Origin: Dipetalonema caudispina
Taxonomy: Eukaryota; Nematoda; Chromadorea; Rhabditida; Onchocercidae
Direction: 5' to 3'
Length of the DNA stretch: 64,000 nt
Assembly (NCBI GenBank): GCA_013365325.1
Contig: JABVXV010000108.1
Span: forward strand, 121,958-185,957
Below, in pieces: positions 26,584 through 40,300 of the stretch; the first letter of the stretch is position 1, and the number at the start of each line of letters is the position of its first letter. The translations under genes were made by a program, and so were the position numbers. The notes below the pieces were generated by a model. The model was not told where the DNA came from. It did no database searches and worked only from the letters and a program-made list of their open reading frames with translations.

Positions 26584-29500
26584 CTAGTCGTGATAAATCA
26601 ATTTCATAGAATAGGCCTCTTCTTGAAGATTATTTTCCACATTCGTAACAAATATAAGCACCTGGAAATAGAAGAAATTTTTGAAAAATGGTCAAAGCTT
26701 CTGAAATTCGATTTGCCAATGATTAATAGAGCAGAATTATCAAAAATTATGAAGAAAAGATAAGGAAATCATGGTTTAAAAATTAATTGGAAAATTATAA
26801 ATCTGTTTTACTACAATTATAGGTTCGAAGAAAAAAATTTAGAAAACGAATACCTCAGGCAATTTCAGTCCATTACTTAGTAGGAATGTGATAGAAATGT
26901 CAGTTGTTTTGTAGCCAGAAAGCATGACGATATCATTTTCAATCCGGACATATTCCGGATGCGAACAAGAAATCCGAAATGAGCGTTCCACGCTATATCG
27001 ATTCCTTACAGCTAATGTCTGGGAAAAAAGAAATTGAAATAACCTTATCGAATACCATTCGATAAGACATCACATTAACAATTAAAGTTAAAACAAATCT
27101 TTTCTTCAGTGCTAAAATATAAAATGGATGCTTAAATGCGTAATACTTTAACTACACTTAATAACTTACAATTGTTTGATTCCCGCTATTTTGCAAATAA
27201 ACTTCGAACATTTTAGTGATATTGGCTTCTTGCACATTTACAGCAATCATCCACTGGTACAGTAAATGATTTGTTCGTTGATCAGTTGCCGAAATCAGCA
27301 TCATACGAGAACCTTTAAGAAATATGGAATTCATAAATTTCTTTTTTGGATTTCAGTTTTTTTTACATGACAAATATTCATTAGCAATGCTTGTAACAAG
27401 TCACAATGGCTAGAAACACACTGTAAATATTTTCTGATAGAAAACATAGAAGAAAAATGATGATAATGTCTGAGTACGATCTTTCTATTCGTAAGCCAAG
27501 TTCCAAAGCGGATATTTGATGTTACATATGGATCAAATTGATAAAATAATGAAAGCACCTTAATGAAATCATCAATTAATGTTGTATCATTCTCTCAGAT
27601 AGAGGTACAGTTGAATTTGAAATTAAATCGAAGATCCCAATGCAGCTCAGGCTACGGATGTTATTAAGGCATTACCGATCACTGTAATACAAGACTTCCT
27701 TCTGCTGATTCACTTTAAATATCCGAAATCTTTGAGGGTTTTCCAAAAAATGTTTAGTCTTCAAAATAAAACATCTTTGTTAAGCATGTGTTAATCCCAC
27801 AATAGAGAGGAATTTTTGATCTTTTTATATAGGAGGCATTTGCTCGATGAGAATTTACATGAAAGGAAGGCATTGCTCAATCAAAAGAACAGACAACGTA
27901 TCTTTGATCTTTTTATATAAAAGGCATTTCTCAATGAGAAAAATAGACATCGTCTGGGGATTCAGACACTGATAAGATTATCACAGCAAAATCAGTACTA
28001 ATTGACCTTGAGGAAGGACCGATAGGCAGTGTAGAATGATGTTAAGGCAAGGTGAAAATAATTTCATATTTCCGTAGTTAAAAATACAGCAATTTATTTT
28101 CTTTTACTAGGGATACATCTAAGCAAAGGAATTAACCTGTGAAATTTGGCAAGAAATTAACTACAGCATCCAAAATGCCACCATATTGAGCTCCAACTGC
28201 ATCTGATGGATGAATCTCAAAATTTTTTGAAGAGCTTCCAAAATGAACTAAACCATCGCAATTATCATCTGTTCTAGAAGTATTTATAAATGACATTTTA
28301 TTTATGAATTCAGAATAAAATGAAAATTCATTTCCCAATCTATTATAACGATGAGTTTTTTTATCAGTTTGGAAAAAGCGTAAAAATGATAAAAAGAAAG
28401 GGGAAAAAAGAAAATGAATTTAAATTAAAAGTTGGTAAAGGGAAAGAACGATGATTGCAGAGTCCTTGATGCACAGGTAAATAGCAAAAATAAAATATAG
28501 AATTCCTCTTTTTTTCAACCAAAGTAAAAAAAATCATCATTCAAGGAAATACCTCCTACAAGCAAGTGGTAGTAGAAATTTCCAATATCACAAGTCTTAA
28601 CCTACTTCAGAACGATGGGAAATTTGATGAGCTGGGCTCGAACAGCATTTAGATTGATTCGATTCACCGCATGAATATGTATTAACCATGCTCCCAGAAC
28701 AGTACTGTAGTATTGATCAGCAAAAAAGATTACTGTGAATGTTCGCAACATCGGTACTTTACCAGTTTGGCACTGTAAAAAGTTGTAAATTAATTTGATA
28801 AATGAAATAAAAATTGATAATTAGTGAATTCTCAAGAAAAAAAAACCGCCACAGAATTTTCGCTTTCTAAACAACCACCAAGTTAAATATACCGTAAAAT
28901 GTAAGTCTTGAGAGCCATCGCAATTATTCTTAAATGCGATCAGTACAAGAGGATCCGAGCAACGAATAGAGAACACACGACCTAAAACAAACATTTTAGG
29001 GAGAGTAGCCAAAATTATACGAGTTTCCTTTCATATTTTATAAATGAAATAAATTCAAAAATTATTTCGATGACTACTTTTATATCCGGTAATGCGAATA
29101 ATTCTGGACAGTGTTGTTTCCGCTTCGTGATAGAAACGAAATGAATTAGAAATAATGTTGTGACGATTTTCAACTAATAAATTTAAGATTGCTATCGGTT
29201 CACCACCGTTTTTCTTTTTGAATATTATCTGAAACTTACAGGTAAATTCATTAGTGTTTCAAAACGATTCAGACAGTTACAATCGTATAAAGTAGTAAGT
29301 CATCAGAGTTCTTCGCGAAAGTGTATGGGAAGATAGTATGATTTGCAAAAATTAAAAATAAAACAATTTCATTAAAGAAAAATTAAGAAATTTTCTATAG
29401 AGATGTTTCTAAATTTTTTGTATATAAATTTTTTACGTTACTTTAACTTGATTTCTGATTTGTTCGTGAGGTAGCGCAAATCCATCGTAAATAAACGGTG

Positions 29501-32500
29501 CACATATAGTTTCCATAGGTTTCAGGAAAACGTACACTTCGGTAATTTCTTCATTCTCTCTTGATTGTTGATAAAGATTCTTTTCAAGTGGAGTTTCAAT
29601 TTTGTACATATTTTTGTAAAATTGCCATAATTCAACATCGAATAGTGGTCTATAATATTTAAACAAATTATTATGTCATAATTTCAGACATGTAAACTAA
29701 TTATAAATTTGTTCTTAATCTATCAGAATAATTTTAAAACGTTCATTGGCAATTCTAAATCTCTTTTTGGGTGAAATACGGTAGAAATTTTGAATTCGAG
29801 AATAAAAGCTCGAAGGTGCTGCTTTAGCTTCCTTAATTATCAAATCGATATATATTTGTGAAATTCCAAGGAAACTGTTTCAATTAAAAATTAAAGATAC
29901 ACAGCTTACTTCAATGTGCTCTGAGCAATGTCTACAACGATGACAGCAGGATCTGGTTCAGTATTTTGAAGCATATATTCGAAAAATATGACTTGACCAT
30001 ATTTTGGATAAATGCTATAAAAAACCGAGTGCATGAAAGTGGAATGAAATCCAACATTATTCAAATAATCTAACTTCATTTTGAGGAAAAAGTATCATTC
30101 AAGCATCTGAGATTTTATAAGATATAAAGCTATATCTATTATTAGCTATTTCATTTTTAAACTAGAAGTGGGGTCATTCTTCGAAGAAATGTTTCAATAT
30201 GCTAATTCAAACCGATACTCCGTAGTTATTGCTTTGAAAACAACTTTTAATAGTTTCGATGCTTTATCTTCATCACGTAGTTTTTTGTATGCTTCTAATT
30301 CCTGCTGAAACAAATACCGCTTCATTGATCCCTGCAATATTTCGTGTTCTGTGAAATAATATTAAACGATGTGAATTTACTTGCAGTTGAAAGGAGTAAA
30401 TTCGAAAATCGCATTTTCTGATAAATTTTTTTTTGACTTTCGATTTTCTACAAACTACCTATTATCATCTTGAACTTTCAAGGGAAAATATTTTATGAAA
30501 TGTTAGAAAATTGAAAGCAATAACGTTAGCATTCGCTACAAATTTTATAATAAACGTATTATCGATTTCCTAAAAAATCAATAATTCATACTTTTGTCGT
30601 GAGCAGCTTTGTTACTGAATCCTGTTTTTTTGCTCCTAGTGGTGTACTGTTCATAATTTCATTGTAACGCTGATTTATGTCCAATCTTGAAAGATTTAAT
30701 TGAAAATGATCATTTAGATTTTTTAGAACTCTTTAAATTAGTGATTATTTTTGAGGATTTCCACTTGTACGAATGCATTAACAAAATTAAACATTCATCA
30801 AGCTCGACGGTTAGAAAATTAATAACAGTTCACAATAATTCAATATCCCTAGATAATTGCTATTCCAAAATACGATCTCATGTTGTAAATCGAATTATTT
30901 ACTTTTGAGCAGCCAGGAAACGTTGCAGTGAATTTTCGTGGATTGGATTCAGTGGTTTAGCCCTAATCCTATACGATTCGTTTTCATTTTGACCAGTTCG
31001 AGTCAATTTTCGACTTACAACTGCGCTTGTACGATTTCGCGTTGAATCTAAACTTGAGTCACGCAGTTAGCGAGCCAAACAAACAAGTTTTTTTTTGTAA
31101 AGAAATCTTAACCTAAAAATATAAGCAAAGCGAAGCTTTCTGCGATGACAAGCTCATTTTGCCCGTCAGAACTGAATGGCATGTACTGATATACTATCGA
31201 CATGAACGGACAGTTATCTATGTTCATTATTTCAAAATTTTCTTTTCACAAAACTCACAATTTTAAATCTTAAATGTCGAATTATCTATTCATTCTTTAC
31301 TACTATAAAGCAGTTTTATCATACCTATCTGTTTAAAGCAAGGATGGCCAATACTGGCTAATCGAAGTAATACTTGACAAGTTATGATGGACGGTTCAGA
31401 AAAACTGCTGAGCACTACCGTACTTTCTACATCAACTTGAACTGCTTCAGATCCATGCCTCAGCAAGAACTACAAAAAAATTTTTTTAATTTTTACTGGT
31501 TAAAAATATCTCAAGTATTATAACTTGTCATATTAAAAAGTTTCATACAGAACTGTATTATATGAAAGCGTGACATTAACAAAAAATTTTTTTAGTCTTG
31601 GTAAAAAGAAATTTCTAGTCAAATGAAAAAAATCTGCGTTCTTTTTTTTGTCCAGTCAGAATTTTAATTGAGCTGTTTAAGCAAAATGACAATCTTTCAA
31701 ATATTTTGAATTTTAACTTTTAATGGAATATACGATTTGCCAAGAGGTAACAGGGAATCAGCATCCCATACATCAACAATCGCATGGCCATTTGAAAGAT
31801 AATTAATATAATCTTCCTCGTCACCATCCGGAAATGAATTCCCATCGACCATATATCTAACCTGAAATTTCAAATATTAACACTTTTTTGATAAATTATT
31901 CGCCCCGAATTTTATTGACAAAAACAATTGTTCACAGTGAAGCCATTGCAGTCCTCCTTAGCGATTTCTTCAATATTTCCTCCACGCTTCAAAATGAATA
32001 ATTGTTCGCGGAGATTTGTTCTTGCATGAACTGTATTCAACCATAATCTATAAATTTATGATTCATCTTTATTTGAAAAAGTAATCCTCGTCTCATTTTA
32101 ATTTTTATATACTTGGAAAGAATTAAATAAATTATATTAGCTATATTTATTGCAAATTTTCAATTCCTAAATTTGGATGAGATTTTCAATTGAAAAATTA
32201 AATGAAAAAACTTTTCAGTTGTAACTGTGTGGAAGCGATAAAATTCCATCGTAAAGAATATTGCATTTGGTGTTTTAATGGAATTATTTTCTCCACAGCT
32301 AAAATATTCGGAAAATTTTATAGAACCGTGTATAAGAACTGAATTACCCGATTTTAATTCAATATTTTCTCATTATTGGACCAAAAATTGAGTGTAACTT
32401 GATGAATGAAATTGATGTTAATGAGAACCTGATTTTAATGGCCATAAATTGCACAATGCTTTCATTCGTATTCAGCTTATCATTCAGTTCAATATTGGTA

Positions 32501-35500
32501 TCCGGAGCCTATAATATAAGTCAGCAGAATTTTAATGCATTATATTATAATACAAATTATTGTCCCTTTAGAAAAAATGCTGTTCTATCCACAAACTAAG
32601 GTGCTTGTAAAAAGCGCTAAATTTCAAAAACTTTGAAAATTTGATGGAAATATCTCACTGGAGCTTCAGCTGATACAAATTGAATAAATCTACCGGAAAA
32701 TTTTCAATGTCTACAAGTTTTGGTTTGTTTCCATTGCGATCTTTTATAGGGGTGAATGAAATGCCGGCAAGTACAACAAGAGATGCGCGAGATACATTTG
32801 ATGTCCTGAAAGATATCAGTATAATTGTACTAAAAGTTTTCAGGAAATTGTAATAAGATGATTTTAAGCGAAAAAAGACCACCACATCTTACTTTATTAA
32901 TGATGAACTATAAATTTTCACGCTCGGATAGGTGTCACATTTCCGCTCATCAGTGGAACAAAATTTTTCATCAGATTTTCCTTCTTCCTGAAGCATAATT
33001 TGATCTCTGTTTACCAACAGTGTCAGGTAAGATACAAATGCACAATAAAGTTTGGTAGGTACATTTTGTACTGCTGTGAGCGATAAGTATGTTACATTAA
33101 ATACATTATTTTAAGTTTATCAAAAAGTTACCAATGATAAGGGCGACAATGACTTGATTTCATGCCTGAAATAAGTGATTGGATCATTTTACAAAAAATC
33201 ATCTAGTAAGCCGAACTTCCCAAGTTGATTAATTTCAAAAAAAAAGTGAGATCATATTTCTTCAACAAGCTATAGGCTCATATATGGATAATGCAGAAGA
33301 GAACAACATAGTGCAAACCTATTTTCGCGCATTTTTTCAGGACTTCGAATAGTTTCAAATGAGCTAAGTTGATGTCTGATAGTTTCCTTATTCAGTCTTT
33401 TCAGGTTTTGTGACTGTAACTCATTACTGATGAGTGTTGAAGTATCTCGTAGTTGCTCAATCTGGAAAATATATTTCAATTGAAAAAACTGTACAACATC
33501 TGCTTTCAAAAAATAACTATTCATGGATACAATTTAAAAAAATTACATATTCGAGTTAATAACTAAAAATCCACATTCAAGTGTAATGATCCAAATGATC
33601 AACTGCAACCGCTATGCGAGAATAGGCCTGGGTAATAAAATTGTGCGAACTTCTGTGACTCTTGAAAAAATTACTAACGCTGCATTAAAATGTAATCATT
33701 CCGACAAAATAATTTCAAAAAAAGGCGAAAAATAATTAGTAAGAGTTCTAACCTCTCCGAATCCTGAGCATACAAATGTAATCTTAATCCTTGGAAACTG
33801 ATCACAAAAGGGCAAATCAGAACAAAACGCAAGCGAGTTTCTGAATGCCAACCGTTCATCCGGATTAATGTTTGGCCCTAAAGAAACACTGTTGAAATTT
33901 TTTAAAAGAGAAAAACAATTCTTTGTCGAGAGAGGATAAATATTCTCGAAAATGAGAATCGGAGTTTTGTGTGGTAGTGAGAAAAAAGAATGGAATACTG
34001 ATTCAGTTATGCCTTGATTTACACAATAAAGGTAGTGAATTTATTCAAGAAAATGAAAATACAAGATAATGAAATTGAACAAATAATACCTCCAAGTAAA
34101 CGGACAGTAATCTCGCCATCCGGCACGATATCTGCAGTAAAGGGACACCAAACCCCCCAGCAGACCATTACCGATTGTGATGAGTGTACTGTTCCCTAGA
34201 AATAAGATATACCTGCAGGTGATTAATAAAATGAACTCGAAAATCACCGTTGGTCATGTATCATAATTCCAATAACAAAGACTGACATCACAAGAATAAA
34301 CTCCAACAAGATAGTCCAGTAAGAAGACAACAGCGAAATGGGGATCTGTGATCATTCTATTTAAGATAATACTCCCATTCATGAACAGATTTTGCGACTG
34401 CGATCTGAAATTTTGACATTTTCATATCTCTAGAATAATTAAAATTGTTGGATGTGAAATCTCAAAATTTTGTAGAAATTTACGTTAAGTTTGATTTGAT
34501 AGTTAGTTTATTTCGTTTTATTTCCGAGGTACTGCGAATTTGATTTTCCAACGAACTAAGATGTAGACACTGCGGTTTTTCGACGTAACACAGACCGTTG
34601 TGCATCCCAATCTAAATAGTTTCGAATTTTTAAAAATTATAAAAAGTTGAAAACAAGCAATTCAAACTGTCTTGCCTTCAGTGCTTCAAGATGCTGACCC
34701 AAAAGTAAATAAATTTTCGAGAAAAAAGCAGTACCTCTAATTTCAGATTATAAGAAAAAAATGCGAAATGTACCGTAATTCTTCGTTCCAAAACTTCCAT
34801 CATCTTAACATTAATGTCTGCAGGTGATCTGTTTGCTCGATAAAGCCTATCATTATTCATTAAATGAAGTAAAATTTGCTCAAATTTGTAGATATCCATA
34901 CCGAATGAGAGTTTTATTTTGCTTAAAATGGACGTACGACTTTTTCGCGGTTTTGGATGAGCGATTTGAGATTCACCTAAAGATTTCCATAATTACAGCT
35001 GTTTTTTCAACAAATTCAAATCCATCAAGAACTACGAAGTTCTATAAGTATAGGAAAGCAAACTTCACACTAAATGCAATTCTGAATCTAACCATCATAA
35101 GATGTTCGCAATCCAGGAATATCTTCCCACTGGCCAAACATGTACCAATTCGGAATAAAATCCAATACATCATACATTTCTTGATGTGTTTGTAAGCAAA
35201 TTTCTAAACCGGTATTCACCTTTTGAGAAAAATCTGTCATTTCTGCCTGAGAACCCATAAAAAACAACGCTTTCGGAGATCCCGGATATAGTGGCAGTCT
35301 AGAATTAGACCTGTATACAAAACTAAGCAATCTTGAGGCAATGCTTGGCTGTGGTAATACAAATGATACAGTGAGGAAGCGAATCCAATATTGTGCTTAA
35401 GTGATGGAAAAATCAAAAATGATGGCCTAAGTAACACCTGCAGAAGGCAGTCCCGGTATTTCCCAGCGATAACGAAGTCCATGCTGCTGTATATAAATGA

Positions 35501-36209
35501 CTGGAATTTTGTTCTTTGTGCGCTCCCTCAACCACTTCCAAGACAATATCAATATTATCGGTAAATGGACACCAGAAGAAGATTACCTGTAGCTTTCCCA
35601 CATACTATACTTTCATGCGTGGCAGATAGATACAGAAAATTCAATATCACTTGTGCTATAACTGCTAAATTTTTAATTTCTAAATTTTTGAATTTTATAT
35701 TTAAATTGAAAATTTACAGATCCAGTTAACCGGATTGACTGGAGTAAATTAGAAGAAAACTTTGGATGCACATAAACACACAGATCTCTAAACGAAAATG
35801 TTAGTTACCTCAGTAAAAGGGACGTAATCAGAGCCGGAACGGCACCATCCCCCGCAAAACGGTTTTCCGAAATAATACTTTAGCTGTTTATCGTAGAAAT
35901 AGGTATGAATGCGATATGACATGCCCATTTTTAACTGCAAAACAACGAAAAAGTTCTATAGATAAATGGAAATATGTAATAATACTTTTCCCTATTTTCA
36001 TTATCTCTTCCGGTATTTCGAGTACATTTCCAGGATTTTTGAAAAGGAATAATTACAGCAGGCAGTTGTGCATTTCGTAACGATAACATATAGCATTCCG
36101 GTTTATCGTATCCATCGATCGGTAAACGTCGTGGTGGCACATGTCGACACATTTGTACTTTTTGATACCATTCATTGGCATTACTTATTTGTGATTTATC
36201 ACCAATCAT
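26584..36209 (-). CDS. nphp-4: Nephrocystin-4 (ciliary transition-zone protein)
   Basis: Scaffold of the ciliary transition zone, partner of nephrocystin-1; about 1290 residues (human 1426). Exons (minus order): 36057-36209, 35809-35934, 35438-35586, 35093-35310, 34774-34976, 34484-34611, 34287-34404, 34090-34195, 33753-33877, 33319-33461, 33132-33165, 32893-33073, 32694-32805, 32429-32508, 31936-32047, 31718-31861, 31325-31469, 30903-31047, 30592-30685, 30219-30331, 29910-30014, 29442-29649, 29228 down to 29078, 28893-28981, 28606-28772, 28137-28273, 27170-27312, 26854-27018, 26584-26661. Landmarks shared with human NPHP4 as I remember it: RLPLYPGSPKAL, ILE/VLERR before GMHNGL, VWDADSLLPLG, ASIGHPC, SFRFYH, IRCSDP, and the terminal YSMKLIYHD. 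The 33132/33073 junction is out of frame by one base. TTCCAG at 36212-36217 ends two bases before the ATG. An X-box lies upstream. Confidence 0.93.
27814..27949. repeat. Degenerate direct repeat in an nphp-4 intron
   Basis: A block beginning TTGATCTTTTTATATA followed by a GGCATTTGCTC-type motif and GATGAGAA recurs 89 bases later. A shorter partial copy of the GGCATT-GCTCAAT part lies between. It sits in the intron between exons 28137-28273 and 27170-27312. Confidence 0.6.
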
Positions 36210-37397
36210 TACTGGAATTTTTCCAACATTTTAATTTTAATTTTAAGATTAAACGTATGCTTTCAATAAATAATATATGAAAGTATAAAAAATTATTGAA
36301 AGGGATGGTAAGAAAATATAAAGGTAAATGTTAACTTCCATTTCCTGATAAAGAAATCCGAAACAGGAAAAGTATAAAGGATGGAAATATTAGTTATTAT
36401 AGGATCTAACCATTGAGATTAATCATCACAACACTTGTCTCCATAGTAACTTCAATATTATCAATTCTCATCTTTCAAATTTCGCGCTTTTTTACTCTTC
36501 CTATAACAATATATTCGATACGCAGGAAACTTATCGGCTATATTATATTCATTGATCGATTGGCTATTCGTGCGGACTTTTTTTGTATCGTTGGTTGAAG
36601 TTTGTTGGTGGATTTTATAGGGTCTATCATATTGATGATTGGATTTATTGATTGATCAACCTGCTAGAGAGTATTATATTTCATCTCTAAAGAGTATTTT
36701 ATCAATCTATCTTTGTCGAAATTTCATCCAAATTGTATATGTCATGTCTTATTGGTCTAAAAAAGGTTTTCTGCTTTATATTGGGATAACTTATATTATC
36801 GCATGTGTAATTCCTTTCATTTCTTTGTTCTATTAAGAAAATAAAATATCCTGGAGATGTGAGTAACTAATTAACCACTAAACCCCTTCAGTCAAAGCTC
36901 TTTGTATTAACATTAGTAATAATGAAGAGAAAAAACTTGGTAATTTCGTTTTGTATATATATATATATTTTCTTTCCAATGAAATTGCAAATATGCAGCG
37001 ACACATTGCAGTTTTGATTATGCCATTAAGCTGTGTATTGCTCATGGAGTGTTCTAAATTAATGCACCATTTTCACATTCCTTGGTAAGAAACATTTTTG
37101 AAAGATATTTTACTTCATGAATTCATAAATTATATCGATGAAATGTTCGCTTTATAAATCGCACTGCTGTTATTTGAAGCGGTGGGTCTGCGTATTTTTT
37201 TTGTTGCGTATTTCCTCTTTTGATCTCATGTATAGATGTACCTACTTCCTTCATTCAGAAGTTTATGTTTAAGATCTGCTATTTTTCGTGTTAATCTCAT
37301 TCGTTTTCCCAACAATTCTGTCTTTTTTCTGTGTAAATCTTGTTATATACTACCAGCAACTTAATCATTGATTATTAATCTTTTGCTGTTATAGATT
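36210..37397. promoter_or_regulatory. Shared divergent promoter region of nphp-4 and cyl-1
   Basis: About 1.2 kb separates the opposed start codons. It contains the X-box at 36437-36450 and a short TA dinucleotide tract at 36954-36969. There are candidate trans-splice acceptors at both edges: TTCCAG on the minus strand at 36212-36217, and TTATAG ending at 37394 on the plus strand, three bases before the cyl-1 ATG. Plus-strand open frames at 36413-36836 are T-rich, hydrophobic and without linkage; I do not call genes there. Confidence 0.6.
36437..36450. promoter_or_regulatory. X-box (RFX/DAF-19 site) upstream of nphp-4
   Basis: GTCTCCATAGTAAC fits the C. elegans X-box consensus RYYNYYWTRRNRAC at every position. 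It lies 228 bases upstream of the nphp-4 ATG. X-boxes bind the RFX factor DAF-19 and drive ciliary genes in sensory neurons. C. elegans nphp-4 is a known X-box gene, so site and gene identity support each other. The site is near-palindromic, so strand is not informative. It is about 950 bases from the divergent cyl-1 start. Confidence 0.75.
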
Positions 37398-40300
37398 ATG
37401 ATTACCAAAAACAGCATGATGACGCTAGTTTCAAAACCATCTGCAAGAAACTCTGGTGAGCATTTACAACGAAAGACCAACTTAAACTCATCGACTAGCG
37501 AAACAAAAGATGTCAAAGAAGAACAGTTAATAGTGGATGATATTGGAGCAAAGATAAAGCTAAGCAGTTTTGGACAGAAAAGGTAAAATTGGAAACATTG
37601 ACATATTCTTGAATTTATTTCGAATTCTTTGTATTCTTAATTAGTCTGAAGAATTTCTTTTTATTTCAGACTGTTTTCATCGATTAATATATCAGCGGAT
37701 AAATGGCTTCTCACATTGGATGAGCATTCAGTGACTAAGTTGGGAAATCCTCCTTCTTTGGCTGATGGATTGGATCGGAAAACTGAATCGGTATATAAAT
37801 TGTTTTTATTAGCTTTGGCCAGTATGTGGATTTGTAGTTAATTAATTCAGTGTTTCGTTTTCCAGGATTTGCGGTATCTTGGTTGCGAAATAATTCAGTC
37901 AGGTGCGATACTGCTTCGTATACCTCAGGTTGCAGCAGCGACAGCACAAATTCTTTACCAGCGATTTTATTATCAAAGGTCATTTGTTCGACATCATTTC
38001 GAAGTATGTTTAAGTTTCCTTCTTTCTGGGTATTTTGATTCAATTATATAAAACAGATGGAAAGTTTTCTACAAATTTCATGTGGAGGGATGGTTTTGTT
38101 ATCGATTTGAAGGTTCGTGTCACTTTCTGGCAATATAGGTTTTTGTTGTCAAGGACAAAGTCTCGTTTCTTATCGCTTAATGCAACTTTGATTAATCAGG
38201 CAGTATGTGTGGCGTTTAATTAATGTGAGCGAGATCACTACGAATGTGACTAATTCTCCAGTTTTTTGTCTTTAGGTGTTAGCTTCATCTAGTTCGTAGC
38301 ATTACACTGGTTCAGTTTTAGCTACGAAGCCATTTAACCTCGAGCCAATGTTTTGCTACCAACTGGTATGGACGTCTATCATCGAAACGTTCCATTTTTA
38401 ACAAGATTATGTGTTTAGTAGTATTGTGTAAAATGTTGGAACGGTAATATTTTGAGTAAAAGTGTGAGTTACATATTTTCACAGGAACATGTTTTCGTTT
38501 GCTTCAATTGTAAAACCAGAACAGTATTTGTTCATATTAAAGTTAATTTATGACTTCTCAGATTTTTTATTAACTTCTTTGCGATCTGAGCTATTTTAGT
38601 CGTAGTAATGATAAAAAGTTTAGTATACGGTAATGGCATGCCTTTTATTAGCGAGCAAGATTGAAGAGGCGCCACGTCGACCACGTGATGTCATCAATGT
38701 GTTCCATCGTTTGGAACATTTACATGGCAAACGAAATGAATCAAAAAAGTAAGTTTAGCTATAATCTGTTACTTATAAAATATGTATGGTTATACAGGAT
38801 TTACGCGTTTAAGAGAGGGAACGATAGGACATGCAATGGACATTATTGACACAAAGGATGGTACTTTTGAGGTTATTTAAAGCTCCCTCAGCATTATTTC
38901 TGAAATATGTCGGCTTTTCGATTAGTCAGCAAAAGTTCGTATTTTTGCTTTCTGTAGGCATCGTCATGTTTGCGCATTCAAATTGCTGTTTCATATGACC
39001 GTCACTTCGTTTGTTTTCTCACTGTTTTGTAAAAAGGAAAGAACTAAGTGTATACTAATTTTTATCGATTTGGATATTCTTTTGCATGCTTATGCAAAAT
39101 TTCGTTTTTGACGCTTATTTCAGGCGGCGGTTTTTTCGTCGTTCTGAAACTCATCTTTAGATATTTGTGTTTTGACGTTAGAATTTGTTGATGCGTAGCA
39201 CTGATTAGCTGTGCAACTGAGAAATTTCCTGTTATCTTTTTAGGCCCATTCTAACAGAAGCGTAGAGCTTATAAGTTTAACTATGATACACTGATTGTTT
39301 GTTAAGAGAAAAATTTTTCCGAAAAGAATTTAGTACTTGTTCCGAAATGACATCAATTTCAATTAACAGGAGAGTAGCTTATTCTTTTTCATCATCTTCA
39401 TGCTGCGCTGGGAAATCATTTCCTGGTTTTGGCTTGCTGTGTGCACTATTTTTGTGCACTAAGTCAGGAAATTTGGAGTAATGGTTCTCAGTGATTCAAG
39501 TAGTGGTCTTAATTGTATATCAAACAAATACCGTACATTACTGTGTTTTACGTCACCCACTTGATATTCCAAAAGGAGGAAGAGGAAAGGGATTTGCCGA
39601 TTAGTCATGCCCAGATACGTTTTTTGCATTTTTTTTCAAAATAAAAAAGCCAAATTAACGGTGGGTTACTGTAAAATTATGAAACACATTTGATCATATT
39701 TTTAATCACTCCAGGTGACACAGAGCTGGCAGAGCGGATACACGTATGGCAGTAAAAAATGCGTGTGCCCCCACTCTCTTGTACGGTCACCACATCCATC
39801 CATTCTACAGAGATGAATGAAGCACATTTGGAGCTATCTTCAAGTTGGATTTCGTCTTTTACTGATTCTCTGTGTGTGTTATCAAAGACTACCTATCAAT
39901 CTGGAGTCGGCATATATGCACACTCTATCGATACTGTCGTTATATGCGTGCAGTGCAGCTCTCTGCACGCTGATGGCACACGGAGTGGACGATGCTGCAA
40001 GCAACTGCTGCCTTCCTAATCAAATTATTTTCAGTAAACCATGGTAACAGCTACTGCTTATTTTTATTTGCAGTCGCGAAATATTTCAATTTTTTCTTTT
40101 AATTTAGAAATTTTTAAACCCATAAATTGACATGATGCTATTAGCATTAAGCACTGAACTTCGAAAATCGTGGGTGTGAGTTGGTGATGGTTTGGTTGCC
40201 AATGTAGAGTCTTATAAATGGGAAATTGTTGGCTAGCTTTGCTTCGGTCCGCTTTCCTGCTTGATTACAGGGTAGCAGCATGAATTCTTTCTTGCATTCT

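Noticed and set aside
32655..32693. Longer version of the nphp-4 exon ending ...YQLKLQ
   Set aside because: It stays open, but its donor (CCA|GTGAGA) gives a phase that puts the next exon out of frame with an early stop. Ending at CCG|GTAGAT (32694) keeps frame. RNA evidence could reverse this.
34824..35195. 123-codon plus-strand frame
   Set aside because: It is antisense to two well-supported nphp-4 exons, whose conserved residues explain the openness.
36413..36836. Hydrophobic plus-strand frames between nphp-4 and cyl-1
   Set aside because: T-rich composition alone explains the hydrophobic residues. No linkage to cyl-1 exon 1 in phase and no family match.
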